64,000 nucleotides of DNA from Argentina anserina (GCF_933775445.1 NC_065875.1:23621555-23685554), one strand, 5' to 3'. Counted from the first letter of the stretch, positions 46,757-58,955 are shown. A program made the numbers and translations. The notes: generated by a model from the sequence alone, not told the origin.

Positions 46757-48938
46757 ATGACTTCTTTGGGGGGCCTAGTGATCACTGTTTCAAGCTTTGT
46801 GTTTCTCTACCTTCTTCTTGTAGCTCTCATTAAGATCTTTTACAAGCAATGGTGGATTCCGACGCACATTAAGAAGAAGTTGAACCTGCAGGGAGTCACA
46901 GGCCCTCCTTACAGACTTATCCATGGGAACACCAAAGAAATCGCCAGCATGATAAAGGAAGCATTGAGCAGGCCGAAAAGTTTATCACATGACATACTTA
47001 CTTTGATTTATCCTCATATTCACTCATGGAGCAAGAAATATGGTATATATATAATTACTATCTAGCTCATTTCTTACTTAATTTCTGTGTGTGTGGCTTT
47101 CTGCTAATTTTGTTATATGTTACTTTGTAGAGGGGAAGACTTATCTGCAGTGGTATGGTTCTCAAGCTCAGTTGATAGTTATGGATACCGAGTTGTGCAA
47201 AGAGATACTGAATGACAAAGACAGAGTCTATCGAAAACCCAAGAAGGAGGGCTTCGCGTTAAGGCTACAAGGCAACGGCCTTCCTGGAATAGAAGGTGAA
47301 AAATGGGAAAAAGTGCGAAAAATTTCCATGCATGCCTTTCATGGAGAGAGCTTAAAAGTAAGTTACTTACTATTACTAGTGGTAATTCTTGCAGTCTAAG
47401 ATATATGCATATGCATGTGGTGGTACACATTTTCTCCATTAGGTATTTGTTCTTACCGACATCATCCTGCCATGTTTATCTGTCACCTTATGTGGATTTA
47501 AAGAAAGATATGGTTAATTTAGTATTGTCCCGATTAAATTATGAAGGTAAATGTGCTAATTGCTTGAAGATATTAACGACGTACCGGCCGGATTGTTTTA
47601 CTTTTACCAGACTATGATTCCATCAATGATAGCTAGTACTGAAACGATGCTAAAAAGGTGGACAAAATTTGAAGAAGGGAAAGAGATTGAGGTGTTTGAA
47701 GAATTTCGATTATTGACTTCTGAAGTGATTTCGAGGACAGCATTTGGCAGCAGCTACTTAGAGGGGCAGGACATTTTTGAGATGTTGATGAGCTTAGCCT
47801 CCTTTATGGTAAAAAATACTTACAGACTCAGGCTTCCTGGCATCAGGTAATTTCCATCTAATTAATAAAGCCTAGCTTGAACACTGTAGATTGGTTGATC
47901 CCTCAGAGTCGATTTTGTTTGAGCTGTTAAATCCTTGTTTTATTTATCATATTAATGACATAAAGTCCCTAGCTAGAAGTCAGTAGTAGTATTATGTCCC
48001 CAAAGCTAATGCATCACAATTATTGCAGTCGATTTATCAAAAATAAGGATGAGATTGAATCAGAGAAGATTGTAAAACGAATACACGATTCTATAATAGA
48101 GATTGTCAAGAAAAGAGAAGAGCAGGCCATGACTATGAGTGGCGAAGAAGACAGATTTGGAGGTGATTTTATTGGATTGCTTCTAAAGGCTCGCCATGAT
48201 CCGAATGTGAACATTACAGTGGATGATGTAATTGATGAGTGCAAAACATTTTACTTTGCTGGACAAGAAACCACCAATACACTGCTAGCTTGGACTATCT
48301 TACTTCTGGCACTTCATCCTGAGTGGCAAGAGGAAGCTAGACAAGAAGTTCTGCAATTGTTTGGCAAACAATCAACTCCCAGTTCTGATGGCCTTGCCAA
48401 ACTCAAAATGGTACAAAAAAATGCCAACTATCAGTTGCTTGTTGTCTAAGTTAAATATGCAAATTATCCTCATCATTTTTTTTTTGTTGATTCACTTTGT
48501 TGCATGCAGATGAGCATGATTCTCAATGAAACTCTAAGGTTATATCCTCCTGTTGTTTCCATATTAAGGAGAGTCAAAAAGGAAGTTAGACTCGGAAAAA
48601 TCATTGTTCCTGCTAATGTTGAAGTTCAGGTCCCAAATCTAGCATTTCATCATGATCCTCAACTTTGGGGAGATGATGTGCATCTTTTCAAGCCAGAGAG
48701 GTTCGCAGAAGGGGTTGCTAAAGCTACTAACAACAACATGGTTGCATACCTACCCTTTGGAATGGGACCTAGAAATTGTATTGGGTTCAACTTTGCAACT
48801 ACAGAAGCAAAAATTGCTCTTTCAATGATTCTACAACGGTTCTCCTTCACCCTTTCCCCGGGTTATGTTCACTCACCTTTTAGATATATTACAGTTCGCC
48901 CACAGCATGGAGTTCAAATAATGGTACACCCTATCTGA
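46757..48938 (+). CDS. CYP749A-like: Cytochrome P450, CYP72 clan (CYP749A-like)
   Basis: Membrane-anchored ER monooxygenase. Five exons: 46757-47042, 47131-47357, 47611-47846, 48029-48410 and 48510-48938, all GT-AG and in phase, giving 519 aa. The N-terminus has one hydrophobic anchor (about residues 5-27). The oxygen-binding I helix reads AGQETT, the K helix ETLR (ExxR), then FKPERF, and the heme-binding loop FGMGPRNCIG holds the axial Cys. Exon structure and motifs such as VTGPPYRLIHGN and FRLLTSEVISRTAFGSSY fit the CYP72 clan; CYP749A is my best match from memory. Substrate unknown; relatives act on terpenoids, hormones or herbicides. All key residues are present and no frame break was seen. 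A partial duplicate lies downstream (49370-52283). Confidence 0.93.
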
Positions 48939-49529
48939 ACTCTTGAAACCAAATATATTGCCAGCAACTTGCACAGATTTTATGAAAGAATGCAGTAAGA
49001 CATGAATAAACAGATTGTCATTGGTGCCGGCACTATTTTGGCAATCCTCTTACAGTTGGTCCTGGACGTACTTCCTGCCATTGATGTAGATGTTAAATGA
49101 GAATTTAACTAGTTACAATGTAATGATATATCACAGTTCCAATTGTATTTAAGCACCTGATGAACTTTCATCAAACCAGTATATTCCATAGCAGGTCAAC
49201 TAAATACTGTGAAAATCTATACCAAGGTGCCTGATAAGCCAAGCGAAAACAAATATAACTAATGAAAATCCTTAATTAGTGATGATTATTAAGATATTGA
49301 TTATTTAAAGGAGTGTTAATACAATGAACCAAGCTAAGTCAAAATAATCAACCGGACATAACTACCTTAATGTCATGGAAGAAATTCACTTAATTATTCT
49401 TAATGGCTCATTCTTTGAATTTCAAGACCATGCTTGCGTAGGATAATATGTCATAAACATCAGAAAAGAAGCCCAGTGCCGCTGCCAGCCTAATGTTTCA
49501 CAATTCACACACTAAATTAATATTGAAAT
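48939..49529. pseudogene. P450 3' flank, then duplicated P450 promoter
   Basis: After the P450 3' UTR, the stretch at about 49370-49500 resembles the functional promoter at 46545-46680: shared ATGGAAGAAATT, TTGAATTTCAAGACCAT, GCGTAGxATAxTATGTCAT and GCCAGC in the same order. It is the upstream part of a truncated tandem P450 duplicate whose first exon now lies at 52207. Confidence 0.6.
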
Positions 49530-50504
49530 AACAGTGTTAACGTAGTGATTACCAGATGGGTGGCTGACCACACGGTTAGCTATTAGTGAGTGTTAGTTTG
49601 ACACAAGAAGTATAGTGGTTCACCTCCCTCTCTTGGGGTAGGCTACGTCCACTTGAATCCACTAGTATAAGCAAATAGCCTCGAGTTATACAAGTAGTGA
49701 TCCCCTTTCTAAGTGGGATGAGGGGTCCCTTTTATAGGTGAAGGAACCCCTCTCATTTACATATTCTTCAATGTGGGACAAGTGCCCCTCTAGGCTTACT
49801 ATGGAGTCATCTTAATGAGGTCGGAAAGGTGACTTTCCGGTGGTGTCTTGGTGAGTTCCGACTATCATTGGAAAATTTGTATGACGAGGTACGCTATGAA
49901 TATCATGGTTGAGCCACATAGTGATTTGTAGATCCGCCTAGAGAGTGATGTTTATGTTCGGTGGCATGCCATACTAGCTCTGTGCTAGTAGGGGTGCCAA
50001 CATGTCCCCCCGCAGTCCCTAAGTAAGAGGAACTTCTTGCTTGGGGAGTTTATCAATCAACATGTCACCGAGCATAAGTGTCCGGGCGGTGGCATACCCC
50101 TACCAGTCCCCGAACTCCTTAAGCAAGAAAGGACTCTCAAACCTGCAAAACAAAGATAAAAGCATATGTGCACGAAGTATGTCTGTTGTCATGGATAGCA
50201 TAACAATGTACGGGCGCGATGTGTGTTTGACACATGATGATGCGTGTGTATGTATGATCCCGAATATGATATAGTACGCGAGTGTGCCTAAGTCCCCGAA
50301 ACCCCTAGTCAGCAAGGCGGTTTCGAGTGATATGGCATATGTGTGCGGTGTACTTAGGCGAAGTAGTCTTGCGTGATGGCGCTTTGGACTAATATGGCCG
50401 CTACGGGAGAGTGTGTCTTTTATATGCCAATATGGCCTTTGAAGGCTAGTGAGACCTCTATAGGCTAGCGCGGAGTTTTGCGCGTAGGACGTCTGAGCGC
50501 TGAC

Positions 50505-51235
50505 ATAGAGCGTTGTGCATCCATCTTAGCGTAGTGACCTACGTGTAGGGCGTCTTTTGGACATTGAATTAGAGCGTGGTGCGTCAATCATAGCGTAATA
50601 GGCTACGCGTATGACGTCTTTTTGGCGTTGAATTAGAGAGTGGTGCGTCAATCATAGCGTAATAGGCTACGCGTATGACATCTTTTTGGCGTTGACATTT
50701 GAGCGTAAAGCTACTAACGTAGCGTAGTGAGATTTACGCGTAGGATGTCGATCCCTCTTGGGTGTAGTGCGTCCTCTGAGCGCAGTGTGCTTTGCGCGTA
50801 GGACGGCTTGAGCCCTCTTGGGCGTAGTGCGCGTATTTACGCGGCTTGAGCCTTCTTGGGCGTAGTGCATCCATCGTAGCATAGATAGGCGTTACACGTA
50901 GGACGTCTTGAGCCCTCTTGGGCGTAGTGCGTGTATTTACGCGGCTTGAGTCCTCTTGGGCGTAGTGCATCCATCGTAGCGTAGATAAGCGTTACGTGTA
51001 GGACGTCTTGAGCCCTCTTGGGGGTAGTGCGCGTATTTACGCGGCTTGAGCCCTTTTGGGCGTAGTGCATCCATCATAGTGTAGATAAGCGTTACGCGTA
51101 GGACGTCTTGAGCCCTCTTGGGCGTAGTGCGCGTATTTACGCGGCTTGAGCCCTCTTGGGCGTAGTGCATTCATCATAGCGTAGATAAGCGTTACGCGTA
51201 TGACGTCTTGAGCCCTCTTGGGCGTAGTCTCTCAC
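50505..51235. repeat. Minisatellite arrays inside the LTR-like element
   Basis: First about 2.5 units of roughly 71 bp (phrase GCGTCAATCATAGCGTAAT, about 50505-50700). Then about four to five units of 100 bp (landmark GCGTAGATAAGCGTTACG near 50878, 50978, 51078 and 51179). Units are built from a shared core, CCTCTTGGGCGTAGTGC, used twice per unit. CG-rich words are dense, unlike the AT-rich surroundings. Confidence 0.9.
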
Positions 51236-51959
51236 TTTTTGGTGAGGAAAGAATTTATGATTCTGTGATATCTGAGTGTTGTGTGATGAAACAGTCTGCA
51301 TAAGGAATTTAATTGTTCTCCTGAACAATGGTTAGAAAAATTCCTAGTTTCATTAGCACAATCAAGTTGGACATTCAAATGTGTGTGTCACACATTCTCT
51401 AAGCATATAAGATATGGCTAAGTGGCATTGCTAGCTAACTCTACAAAGTGTTGTAGGCAATGCGTGAAAACCATGCGGGCATGCATATCAAGTGCGTTAT
51501 GTTGTAGGCATGCTTTATAGCGTAATAAAATCATGCTAAGACATGGTAATAATTAACTCTATAGTAGGAGTAGGGAGGCATAGCATTTTACTTATCTTAT
51601 GCCGATGTGGAGTGGAGTTGCGCTTTATGCAAGTACCAAAATCATGTTGGAGGTGTCCAAGCATGACACTCCTTTGCGCGGAGAATGATTGCAAGTAGCC
51701 GCTTTAGATTTAAGTGAGGAGATGTCTAGTTTGAAGAGATTTTCCTTTCAATTCTCTGTGTTATGGTAGTGGTTTGTTGCGGGTTGGTTGGCTTTGCTAG
51801 CAAGTCCCGTTGTGCCAATGATTTCTTTTCTCTGGCGACTACGGAAGGCTGCGAAGTCAACTGTGGAGCAGGACTATGAAAGCCGACTGTGGAGTAGGAC
51901 CGTGGAGGTCGACTGTGGAGTTCCACCGTGGAACTATGGGAGCATCAGTCATGGGACTA

Positions 51960-52110
51960 TGGGAGCAGCCGTGCACCGTGCTAGCAGTCGCGTACTACGC
52001 TAGCATTCAAGGGACTACGATAACAGTCTTGCACCGTGCTAGCAGTCGCGTACTACGCTAGCAGTCGTGGGACTACGGGACTAGCCGTGCACCGTGCTGG
52101 CAGTATACTG
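51960..52110. repeat. Short GC-rich tandem repeats near the right end of the LTR-like element
   Basis: Imperfect repeats of CCGTGCACCGTGCTAGCAGT and CGCGTACTACGCTAGCAGTC, about 20 bp each, several copies. They belong to the same element as the 100-bp array. Confidence 0.75.
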
Positions 52111-52206
52111 GTAGCTCTGTGCTAGTAGGGGTGCCAACAAACAGTATACTGGTAGTGGTAGGACTGGTAGCTACTAGCTAGAGATATGAAAGCTACAGTA
52201 AAGATG

Positions 52207-52283
52207 ATGACTTCTTTTGGAGGCCTAGCAATCACTCTCTTAGCTCTGTGTTTATGTACCTTCTTCTCTTGGCTCTCACCACA
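52207..52283 (+). pseudogene. Truncated duplicate of P450 exon 1
   Basis: Begins MTSFGGLAIT, against MTSLGGLVIT in the intact gene at 46757, and matches it at the DNA level for about 75 bp (shared ATGACTTCTTT, GGCCTAG, ATCACT, TACCTTCTTCT). The match then stops; there is no further P450 sequence. Its promoter half lies on the other side of the 2.6-kb LTR-like element. Confidence 0.72.
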
Positions 52284-54251
52284 ACATCTCCAAGCAAGGT
52301 GAGCAAGCAATCAGAGCAGCAGGCTCATAATTAGTCTATCTAACTGTAAAATTAAGCATCATATGTATGGGATTATGGATATATTGCAGTCTGGCACATA
52401 TCAAAACAAGGTCTGGTATTATATAGCCACAGCAATGGTGAATTAGACTAATCACTGTACTTGTGTGCTGGATCAATTTTCCCAAATTTATCCCAACAAA
52501 GGATTTCTCCTTCATATGTAAGCACGTACATATGGTCGATTACTAATGTACACGTACATGGTCGATTACTAATGTATCGATGCATTAATACACAGAAAAG
52601 ACGTAGTAATAAAGTAAAGAAGGGGACAAGCTGTCTCCATTTCCACTGCTAATGCATCCATGCATCATTTTGTCTTGCATCTCAAACCATTCTGAGAAAG
52701 CGAACCCAGTAGGACCCTTCTGATACCAGAGCCCTACAAGTGGCAATATTACAATACAAAGCAGCAATCAAGTCACCTTCAAGATGCGGTTGCCACGTCC
52801 ATTGCAGTCTCCGTCCATATTTAATAATCATATTAACGCTAATGGAATAATCATCATGTGGAATTGTGGATCGTGATCTAAATTTAAGAAAAGAATCGAT
52901 TCTCCATATCAGCTTGTTAAAAGTGTGAAAGGCATTGATCGCCCGCAAAGATTGTTAGCTGAACATTCCCACCAAACCTCAGTGCCTATCCTCTTTGTAG
53001 ATAAGTCCAAAACCAACTTTGTTAAGAGTGAAGCTTAAACCCTAAACCCCACCACCACAAATGGCATATGATTAAGGTAAACCCTTAACTGCCTTTGCTC
53101 CTATCTCAAGCAAACTTTCATCAGGTGCCATTTGGACAAGTACTGAAAGTACAAACTTAGTCATTATTATTACCTCTTATACAAACAATTCTGAGCGACA
53201 GAGTGTGTTAACTTGATATACATTAACTCAACAAGATAAATAAGAAAAACATAAACAACACGCCTGAAATATAAACAACAGAAACAACAGGTTGAAATCC
53301 AGAGCATGAAATTATTCAGACCAAGTTAAAAACGTGGGACCTTTCTCCATGTGATGTTCTTTGGTTAGTTGATATGATAGCATTGGTTTTGCTTTCTGTG
53401 TCATCATCGACAAAATTTCTATGTAGTCCTTCATTTGTATGCTTCATTTCAACAACCGTGATATAAAGAGTCGTGTCTTTTCCGATTGAAAATTAGAAAT
53501 GAAGTTCATAAGCTTTGAGCATGATATATAATTATATATAACCCCCAATAATTGAGACACCCCCAGATATAGTAGACTCGGATTTTGATCTGTGGATGGC
53601 AGCCTGGTGTTTTTGAATGGAAAGAAATGGACGTCATGAGAAACATAGCCCACCCGTGTACGTCAAAGACGACCAAAAAGAAAAGGAAAGAGGAGAGGAA
53701 AAGGAAAAGACGGCTACAAGCACAAGCATTTGGACCCAAGCTGAAAAAGAACCATGATGTGCTAGTGTTCTCCACTCACATTTCCAATTTTCTGACTTAG
53801 ACTGATCGGAAATAGAGCAACGAAACTTGCTGGTGGAGATATCAGTTTTGAGTTCAAAAGTATCAGCAGAATTAGATTGCGAGAAATGAAGCAGAAGTGC
53901 AGACACCAGGAAAATGCAGATGGAACAAAAGTAATGCAGAAGAATTCAAGGAAACATAATTCACTATATACATAAACTTTCTTTTCTTGATTACATTCTA
54001 CAGATTATTTATCAAACATCCACAAAGGAGTGAAAGAAACATAAAAAAAATAAAAGAAAACGAAAAAAACAAGAAAGAAAATCAAGTCATGCCAAGAATA
54101 TTTACAGCAACTCCTACAGTCACTCGTCAACTAAAGCAACCTTTCTCCAGGAAGAAGAAAAACTGCAACGCAATCTAACTCAATCCTCCACTCCCACAAA
54201 CAGTACTAATCTTCTTGTCCTCTATCGTAGCCGCACATTGCTACCTCAGTC
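52284..54251. other. Intergenic and PI4K 3' flank
   Basis: No gene recognised. 53660-53720 is a purine-rich (AAAGGAAAAG) stretch. 53960-54250 is likely the 3' UTR of the kinase gene, with an A-rich run at 54040-54080. Confidence 0.4.
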
Positions 54252-56165
54252 TCAAAACTGGCAAGAGGTACCAAGCCTCTGTCTCTGCCTCTGACCTAGA
54301 GTAACAGACTTGCGTTTTGCAAATGCTGGGTAAAGCAGGTCCTGGAACTTCTCTAGAAACAAGGTCCAGTCATCCTCATTCATGTCAGCCAGCTTCACAA
54401 AGCTCACGCTTGCAGGAAGTTGCTCATTCGCACTCCTGTGACCAGATGATGTATTCACTATGTATCCGTTTTCTGTATTTGCTCCTGCGTATTTCAGGAA
54501 GGTCTTCTCGCCCAAACTTGTAGTCTTCAGCGACATAGAAAGCTTTGCAACTGATGGGATGTGTTTAGAAGGTGGCAAACTTGCTATCGCCTGTTGCTCT
54601 TCTCCTTCACTTTCCTCTTCCTCCTCAATGCTTTCTTCTAATTTAGAGAGAAGAGACCGGCCATGTCCGCTACCATTTCCAAATGGAAAAGCTGTCCTAG
54701 TCACATAATCCTCTGCTGAAAATTTGAGGTCTGATTCTGTGTCCTCACAATCTATATCAAATAGGAACTCCTCAACTCCCATATCAGCCTTGGGGGATGG
54801 CACCTCCCTCTCCGCTACCATCCTCCTTGCTTCCATGCAAATCACCTCAAGTTCACTAGGCTCCTCCTCACCACTACGAAATTCCCTAGTCATCATCTCA
54901 CCTATCTCAGCAAGACAGAGACCATAAGCAGCAGACTCCTTCAGAAATATGGTGCAGAGAACCAAAACCCTGAGACAAGCCTCTCGTATCATGGGAAGCT
55001 CCCTTCGCAGCATCTCACATTCCTCGACTGGATTGAGCTTTTCTATGTAATCAAGCTCATCATCTGAGAATGGAATAGAAGCCTGAGGCCAATGTATCCA
55101 CTCAAAGTATGGGTCCTCCAAACATTCTGGCAAGCAAAGGCCATGGTCAATGGGAATGAGGTCCACTTGACCAAACCTCCCAACACCATCAAGTTTCCTA
55201 ACTAAGAGATTACCCGCATGCCTGTCTGTGTTTAAAATCCTAATGTCTAAAATCCCAATACGATGCACAGCTGCTACTGGAAAGCTGGATGTCCCATGAT
55301 CACTGGCATCAAAATCATGTTGTATAAATTGTTGGCAAGATGCAATCTTGCTAACCAGCCTCTTCTTCTGTGGCTTGTTCCCATTCACGCCATCATTTAT
55401 GTTAAAGATTGAGTGAGTGATCTTCACCAAGGCAGTGGGGGGCACATTTGCAGAGTGATCTTTGTCGAGCAGATAAGCTGCGACTTCTCTGAAACCAGTC
55501 TCCCCAACCCGCACTGAACGCTTCAAACCTGGTTGGCCCAGAGCCATACCAACAAAACCTTTTGGGTTGTTGGGGGCAAAGGGTTCTTCATCAGTTGGCT
55601 TCACTATTGCAACACTATCACCTCTACTATTCCTAAAATAGTATGCACCTCCAAGCCCACTATGCACAGGAATTGGTTCAACCCCCATCTTGATGGCCTT
55701 CTTAATGTCCTTAACCACCTGCTTTGTTCCAGCAAACCGATCTGAGTTCCCTAATATCTCTATAGGACCACTCCAATCTCTATGCTGCATATCTCTCCCA
55801 GTAGGTGATAGACACGGAGTTGATGAGCTTCTATGCATAAGGTTACGTGTAAGAAGAAGGGGGGCATCATTCCGAACTGCACTAAGATCATTCTTCAACA
55901 CCAAATCTCCAAATGTCAACGAGCTCTCATCAGTTGGAACATTGAGAGCAAGCTGCATCCTCCTCTTCACAGTATGGGCATTGTCACCGCGATCCAATTC
56001 CATCCCAAACACACATCCCGTCTCCGTCTGCACATAAACCCTTCTCCGACCAGCAGGCTGTTTCCCCTCCACCCTCTTGCTTCCATGGTACTCACCAGTC
56101 AGCGGACTCTTAAATAACGCCACTGCCATTTGGGTCTGCACGGGACTGTCCAGCTTACGCGACAT
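54252..56165 (-). CDS. PI4KG-like: Phosphatidylinositol 4-kinase gamma (type II PI4K-like, ubiquitin-like domain)
   Basis: 637 aa, intronless coding region. Residues about 35-110 form a ubiquitin-like domain (VYVQTETGCVFGMELD to LTFGDLVLKNDL). The PI3/PI4-kinase catalytic domain follows: GLGGAYYFRNSRGDSVAIVKPTDEE with the ATP-binding Lys, the catalytic loop LNTDRHAGNLLV and the metal-binding IDHGLCLPE. A Glu/Ser-rich acidic tail segment (EESIEEEEESEGEEQQ) and a conserved end containing FAKRKSVTLGQ come next. Plant PI4K-gamma proteins (UbDK-gamma) are known to act mainly as Ser/Thr protein kinases on ubiquitin-pathway partners, with weak or no lipid kinase activity. The ATG at 56165 is the first in-frame ATG; an upstream TTG is not a plausible start. 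As I recall, At1g13640 and At2g03890 are the closest Arabidopsis relatives. Confidence 0.95.
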   Translation of the reverse strand: MSRKLDSPVQTQMAVALFKSPLTGEYHGSKRVEGKQPAGRRRVYVQTETGCVFGMELDRGDNAHTVKRRMQLALNVPTDESSLTFGDLVLKNDLSAVRNDAPLLLTRNLMHRSSSTPCLSPTGRDMQHRDWSGPIEILGNSDRFAGTKQVVKDIKKAIKMGVEPIPVHSGLGGAYYFRNSRGDSVAIVKPTDEEPFAPNNPKGFVGMALGQPGLKRSVRVGETGFREVAAYLLDKDHSANVPPTALVKITHSIFNINDGVNGNKPQKKRLVSKIASCQQFIQHDFDASDHGTSSFPVAAVHRIGILDIRILNTDRHAGNLLVRKLDGVGRFGQVDLIPIDHGLCLPECLEDPYFEWIHWPQASIPFSDDELDYIEKLNPVEECEMLRRELPMIREACLRVLVLCTIFLKESAAYGLCLAEIGEMMTREFRSGEEEPSELEVICMEARRMVAEREVPSPKADMGVEEFLFDIDCEDTESDLKFSAEDYVTRTAFPFGNGSGHGRSLLSKLEESIEEEEESEGEEQQAIASLPPSKHIPSVAKLSMSLKTTSLGEKTFLKYAGANTENGYIVNTSSGHRSANEQLPASVSFVKLADMNEDDWTLFLEKFQDLLYPAFAKRKSVTLGQRQRQRLGTSCQF

Positions 56166-56239
56166 CAACCAAAGACGAGCGGCAGATCAGACGGCCAGCA
56201 AAAGAGGCGGTGGCAGCAGTAGATGAGAGCTTCACTCCT

Positions 56240-56865
56240 CTACAAAAAGTGCCAAGCTCCAAAGCCGCCGAAATTGGAACGTGTACAAAAATCAAGTCCA
56301 ATACGATCATTAATAGTTAAAAACCAAACGACTCCAATCCCCCTACTGAGATCCTAAAATCACAGACGCCATGAAAAATCGAAAGATCAGCTGTTCATCA
56401 ATGCTGAAATGAACCGAGGAGTGACGAGCCACTGCGGGACGCTACTCGAAAATCAACGAATCTGCAACAGAGCGTAACACAGTCCCAAATTGACATTACT
56501 CACTGTATCTAACAAAATGTTGAATCCAAGCCTCCACAGTTAATCGAAACTAACACAATAACAAACAACTGGCTAATCACTAATCATTAAACTGCAGCAA
56601 TTATAGGGATTAATGCACTGTTCAATTAACACAAAATTGAATCTTTCTCATACAAAATTAACATTTTTAATCCAAATCACCCTACTAACCACTCAGTAAA
56701 CTTTCGATTCACTCAAACCAACTCCTCCGATCTAAAACTACGAGACGATAACACGGACAGAGATGATACAACAAAACGAGAAAATCAAAGCGAACCGACA
56801 ATGAAGACGAGAAATTGAACATTGCTGAGCTAGAGAAAAAAACCGAATCAGACGGAGAGACTCAC
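56240..56865 (-). other. Putative 5' UTR intron of the PI4K-gamma gene
   Basis: The donor CCG|GTGAGTCTC at 56865-56864 and the acceptor TTTTTGTAG at about 56241-56240 bound a 626-bp T-rich stretch (minus strand) without coding features, ending 75 bp before the ATG. Leader introns like this are common in plant kinase genes and often raise expression. Inferred from sequence only. Confidence 0.5.
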
Positions 56866-56869
56866 CGGA

Positions 56870-58830
56870 ATGTGAGATCTGGAACCGAAACGCTGCCGTT
56901 CTGATCAGACGGACGCCGGCCGCTGTGCAATGAACCAGTTACGGAAATTCGAGAAAGAGAAATCAAACAAGGCTTAACGAACCGAGTTAGGGTAACGGTT
57001 TCAGAGAGTGAGCCGGGTCCGAGTTGACTGGCAAAACCCCTCTTTTGGATTTGTTAAGCTTCTTCTTTCTCTTCGTTCTTGGCGAGTCTGGGTCTGTGTC
57101 TCGGTCTTTAACCCCAGTGGGGGAACTCTGGTTGGGTTAAGATAACCAACCCTGGTTACGATGTGACCACACCACCCTCCTCTTTTCTTCGAAGAGTCTA
57201 GAACGCGGGATCTGGGCCGCTGGATCCGCGACTCATGGGGAAGCGTGGGCCGTCTGATTGGGTGGGGGTAACGTGGAGATAAGGGACTGGGTGTTACGTG
57301 GAATTGGTCACCGTTAATCAGGGAGCCGCAGCCAATAGGGGGTTTCATATTGTCTTTTACGTGGACTGGGTGTTGCCTGGTTTTTATTTTATTTTTACCA
57401 TTGCATTCGATTGGCGGAATGACGAAAGTGCCCCGAAAAGTAGGACTAGCCCACAGGTTTGAGGTGACAATCGTGCCATACAGAATCGGTGCACTATAGC
57501 TAATTTTTGTATTGGGAAAAATGATTAAGGTTATCTAGCAGGTGATTATGACAGATCGTTTTAGCTACTGCCAGAAATTGTTGGATTTTTGTTGGTCCAG
57601 GGCCAAATTTATTTATTTATTTTTGTTTAACCTTTGTCGAATATGCATCTCTTCTTCTTTTTCTTCATTCTTTATAATTGCATTGTTTATAAGAAAACTT
57701 CATTTTATTCATGCTTATGCTATCTTCTTCTCTTTTAAATTATTAATTTTATCTCTTCATTATGAAAAAGACAAATTACATGAATATATGAATTATGCTC
57801 CCGATCTAAAATCAAAATTTTATTTCTCTACTACCTCTATAAATGGATATACTTAATGGTGATCTTTCACAATTACTCTAATATTTTGAATTCGACGACT
57901 TTGGTATTCGGAGGTTCATATAATCCTGTTTTTTTTTTTTTCTGATTTTCCTAATAAAAAAGTTTTTTTAAGTTTTGTATAAGGGCCATTTTTTTGCAGG
58001 GGCTCAAATCTCTCAAGGCAGGCCCTTTGTGTTAGTGAGGTTAGCAATATGAGACTGCATATTGCATGAAAGGGTTCTTGCAAGTTAACACGGAATCGTG
58101 CTAAAGACTAGGGTTAATACGCACAGCACTGAACAGCAGTGAATGACAAAGCCCGTTTTTGAGTTGTAAAATGTTGGCATTGCCTATTATATAGAGAGGT
58201 AGTGGTATTTGCTTACAATTATTACCGGGACCAGAATTAATCGTTTTAGATGAGTCTGGAAGCATCTATTTTTAAGTTAGAGCCAAAAGGGGTATTCCAA
58301 TACCATTTTCATATGATGCTTGCATTGCAGAATTTGATCATAGTACGTAATTGAAGCTAGCTACTTTAGATTGTAGATTATAAAGGCTAGTTAACAAGTG
58401 TAGGTGGTTATATATGCACGCATGAAAGGATTGAAAGCTCTCCTCTGTAACAACAAATAACATAACATACATAAATGGAATCGATCTAAATTACCTTCAT
58501 TGATCACTATATATACACTTAGTTAATTACACTTAATTATCATTCTAATCAACATTATACTAATCCGTCTGCATCAACATCTTACAATTTGGTTAATCTA
58601 GGATAACCACGCACGTACATAGATATCTTCGTGTTGGATGAATCAAATAAACAAAACATCGAAAAATTTCCGGTGTTAGTTTCATTTGCGACAAGGAATG
58701 TGAAATTTTAGAACAAGACAAACATCAAGGTCAAAAAAATAAGATACTTCGCTCCTAGCCATATCTAATGGGTAGCTGCTTTATTAATTAGTTGAACATC
58801 ATGTAGAGTGCATGGATTAGCCGATCGATT
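56870..58830. other. PI4K promoter and intergenic region
   Basis: 56870-57300 is the comparatively GC-rich upstream region of the kinase gene. Right of 57350 it is AT-rich, with an open but motif-free plus frame at 57542-57856 of low-complexity Phe/Ile/Ser composition. No gene is supported. Confidence 0.4.
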
Positions 58831-58955
58831 AACTAGTATAATGATCTACAAGTAGGGCCGGCCGTTTCAATATGCATGATATTTATATATAAATTATGAA
58901 TAGACAAGTAAGAAGCTGAGGTTGGTTGCGGCTTAATATCGATCGAGCTACCAAC

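Larger units (their letters stand above)
49535..52139. mobile_element. LTR-like element or solo LTR (2.6 kb) with tandem repeats
   Basis: Starts TGTTAACGTAG and ends GGGTGCCAACA (TG...CA), flanked by a perfect 5-bp repeat AACAG (49530-49534 and 52140-52144), so it was inserted by an LTR-type integrase. The word CTCTGTGCTAGTAGGGGTG occurs both near 49978 and at the right end, so it could instead be a short non-autonomous element with uneven LTRs. No gag or pol motif was found. Open frames on the minus strand only reflect the repeats. Orientation is unknown. Confidence 0.68.

Noticed and set aside
50667..51328. Series of overlapping minus-strand frames with a repeating peptide pattern
   Set aside because: Each frame is produced by the 100-bp tandem unit reading through in shifting phases; no start context, promoter or domain.
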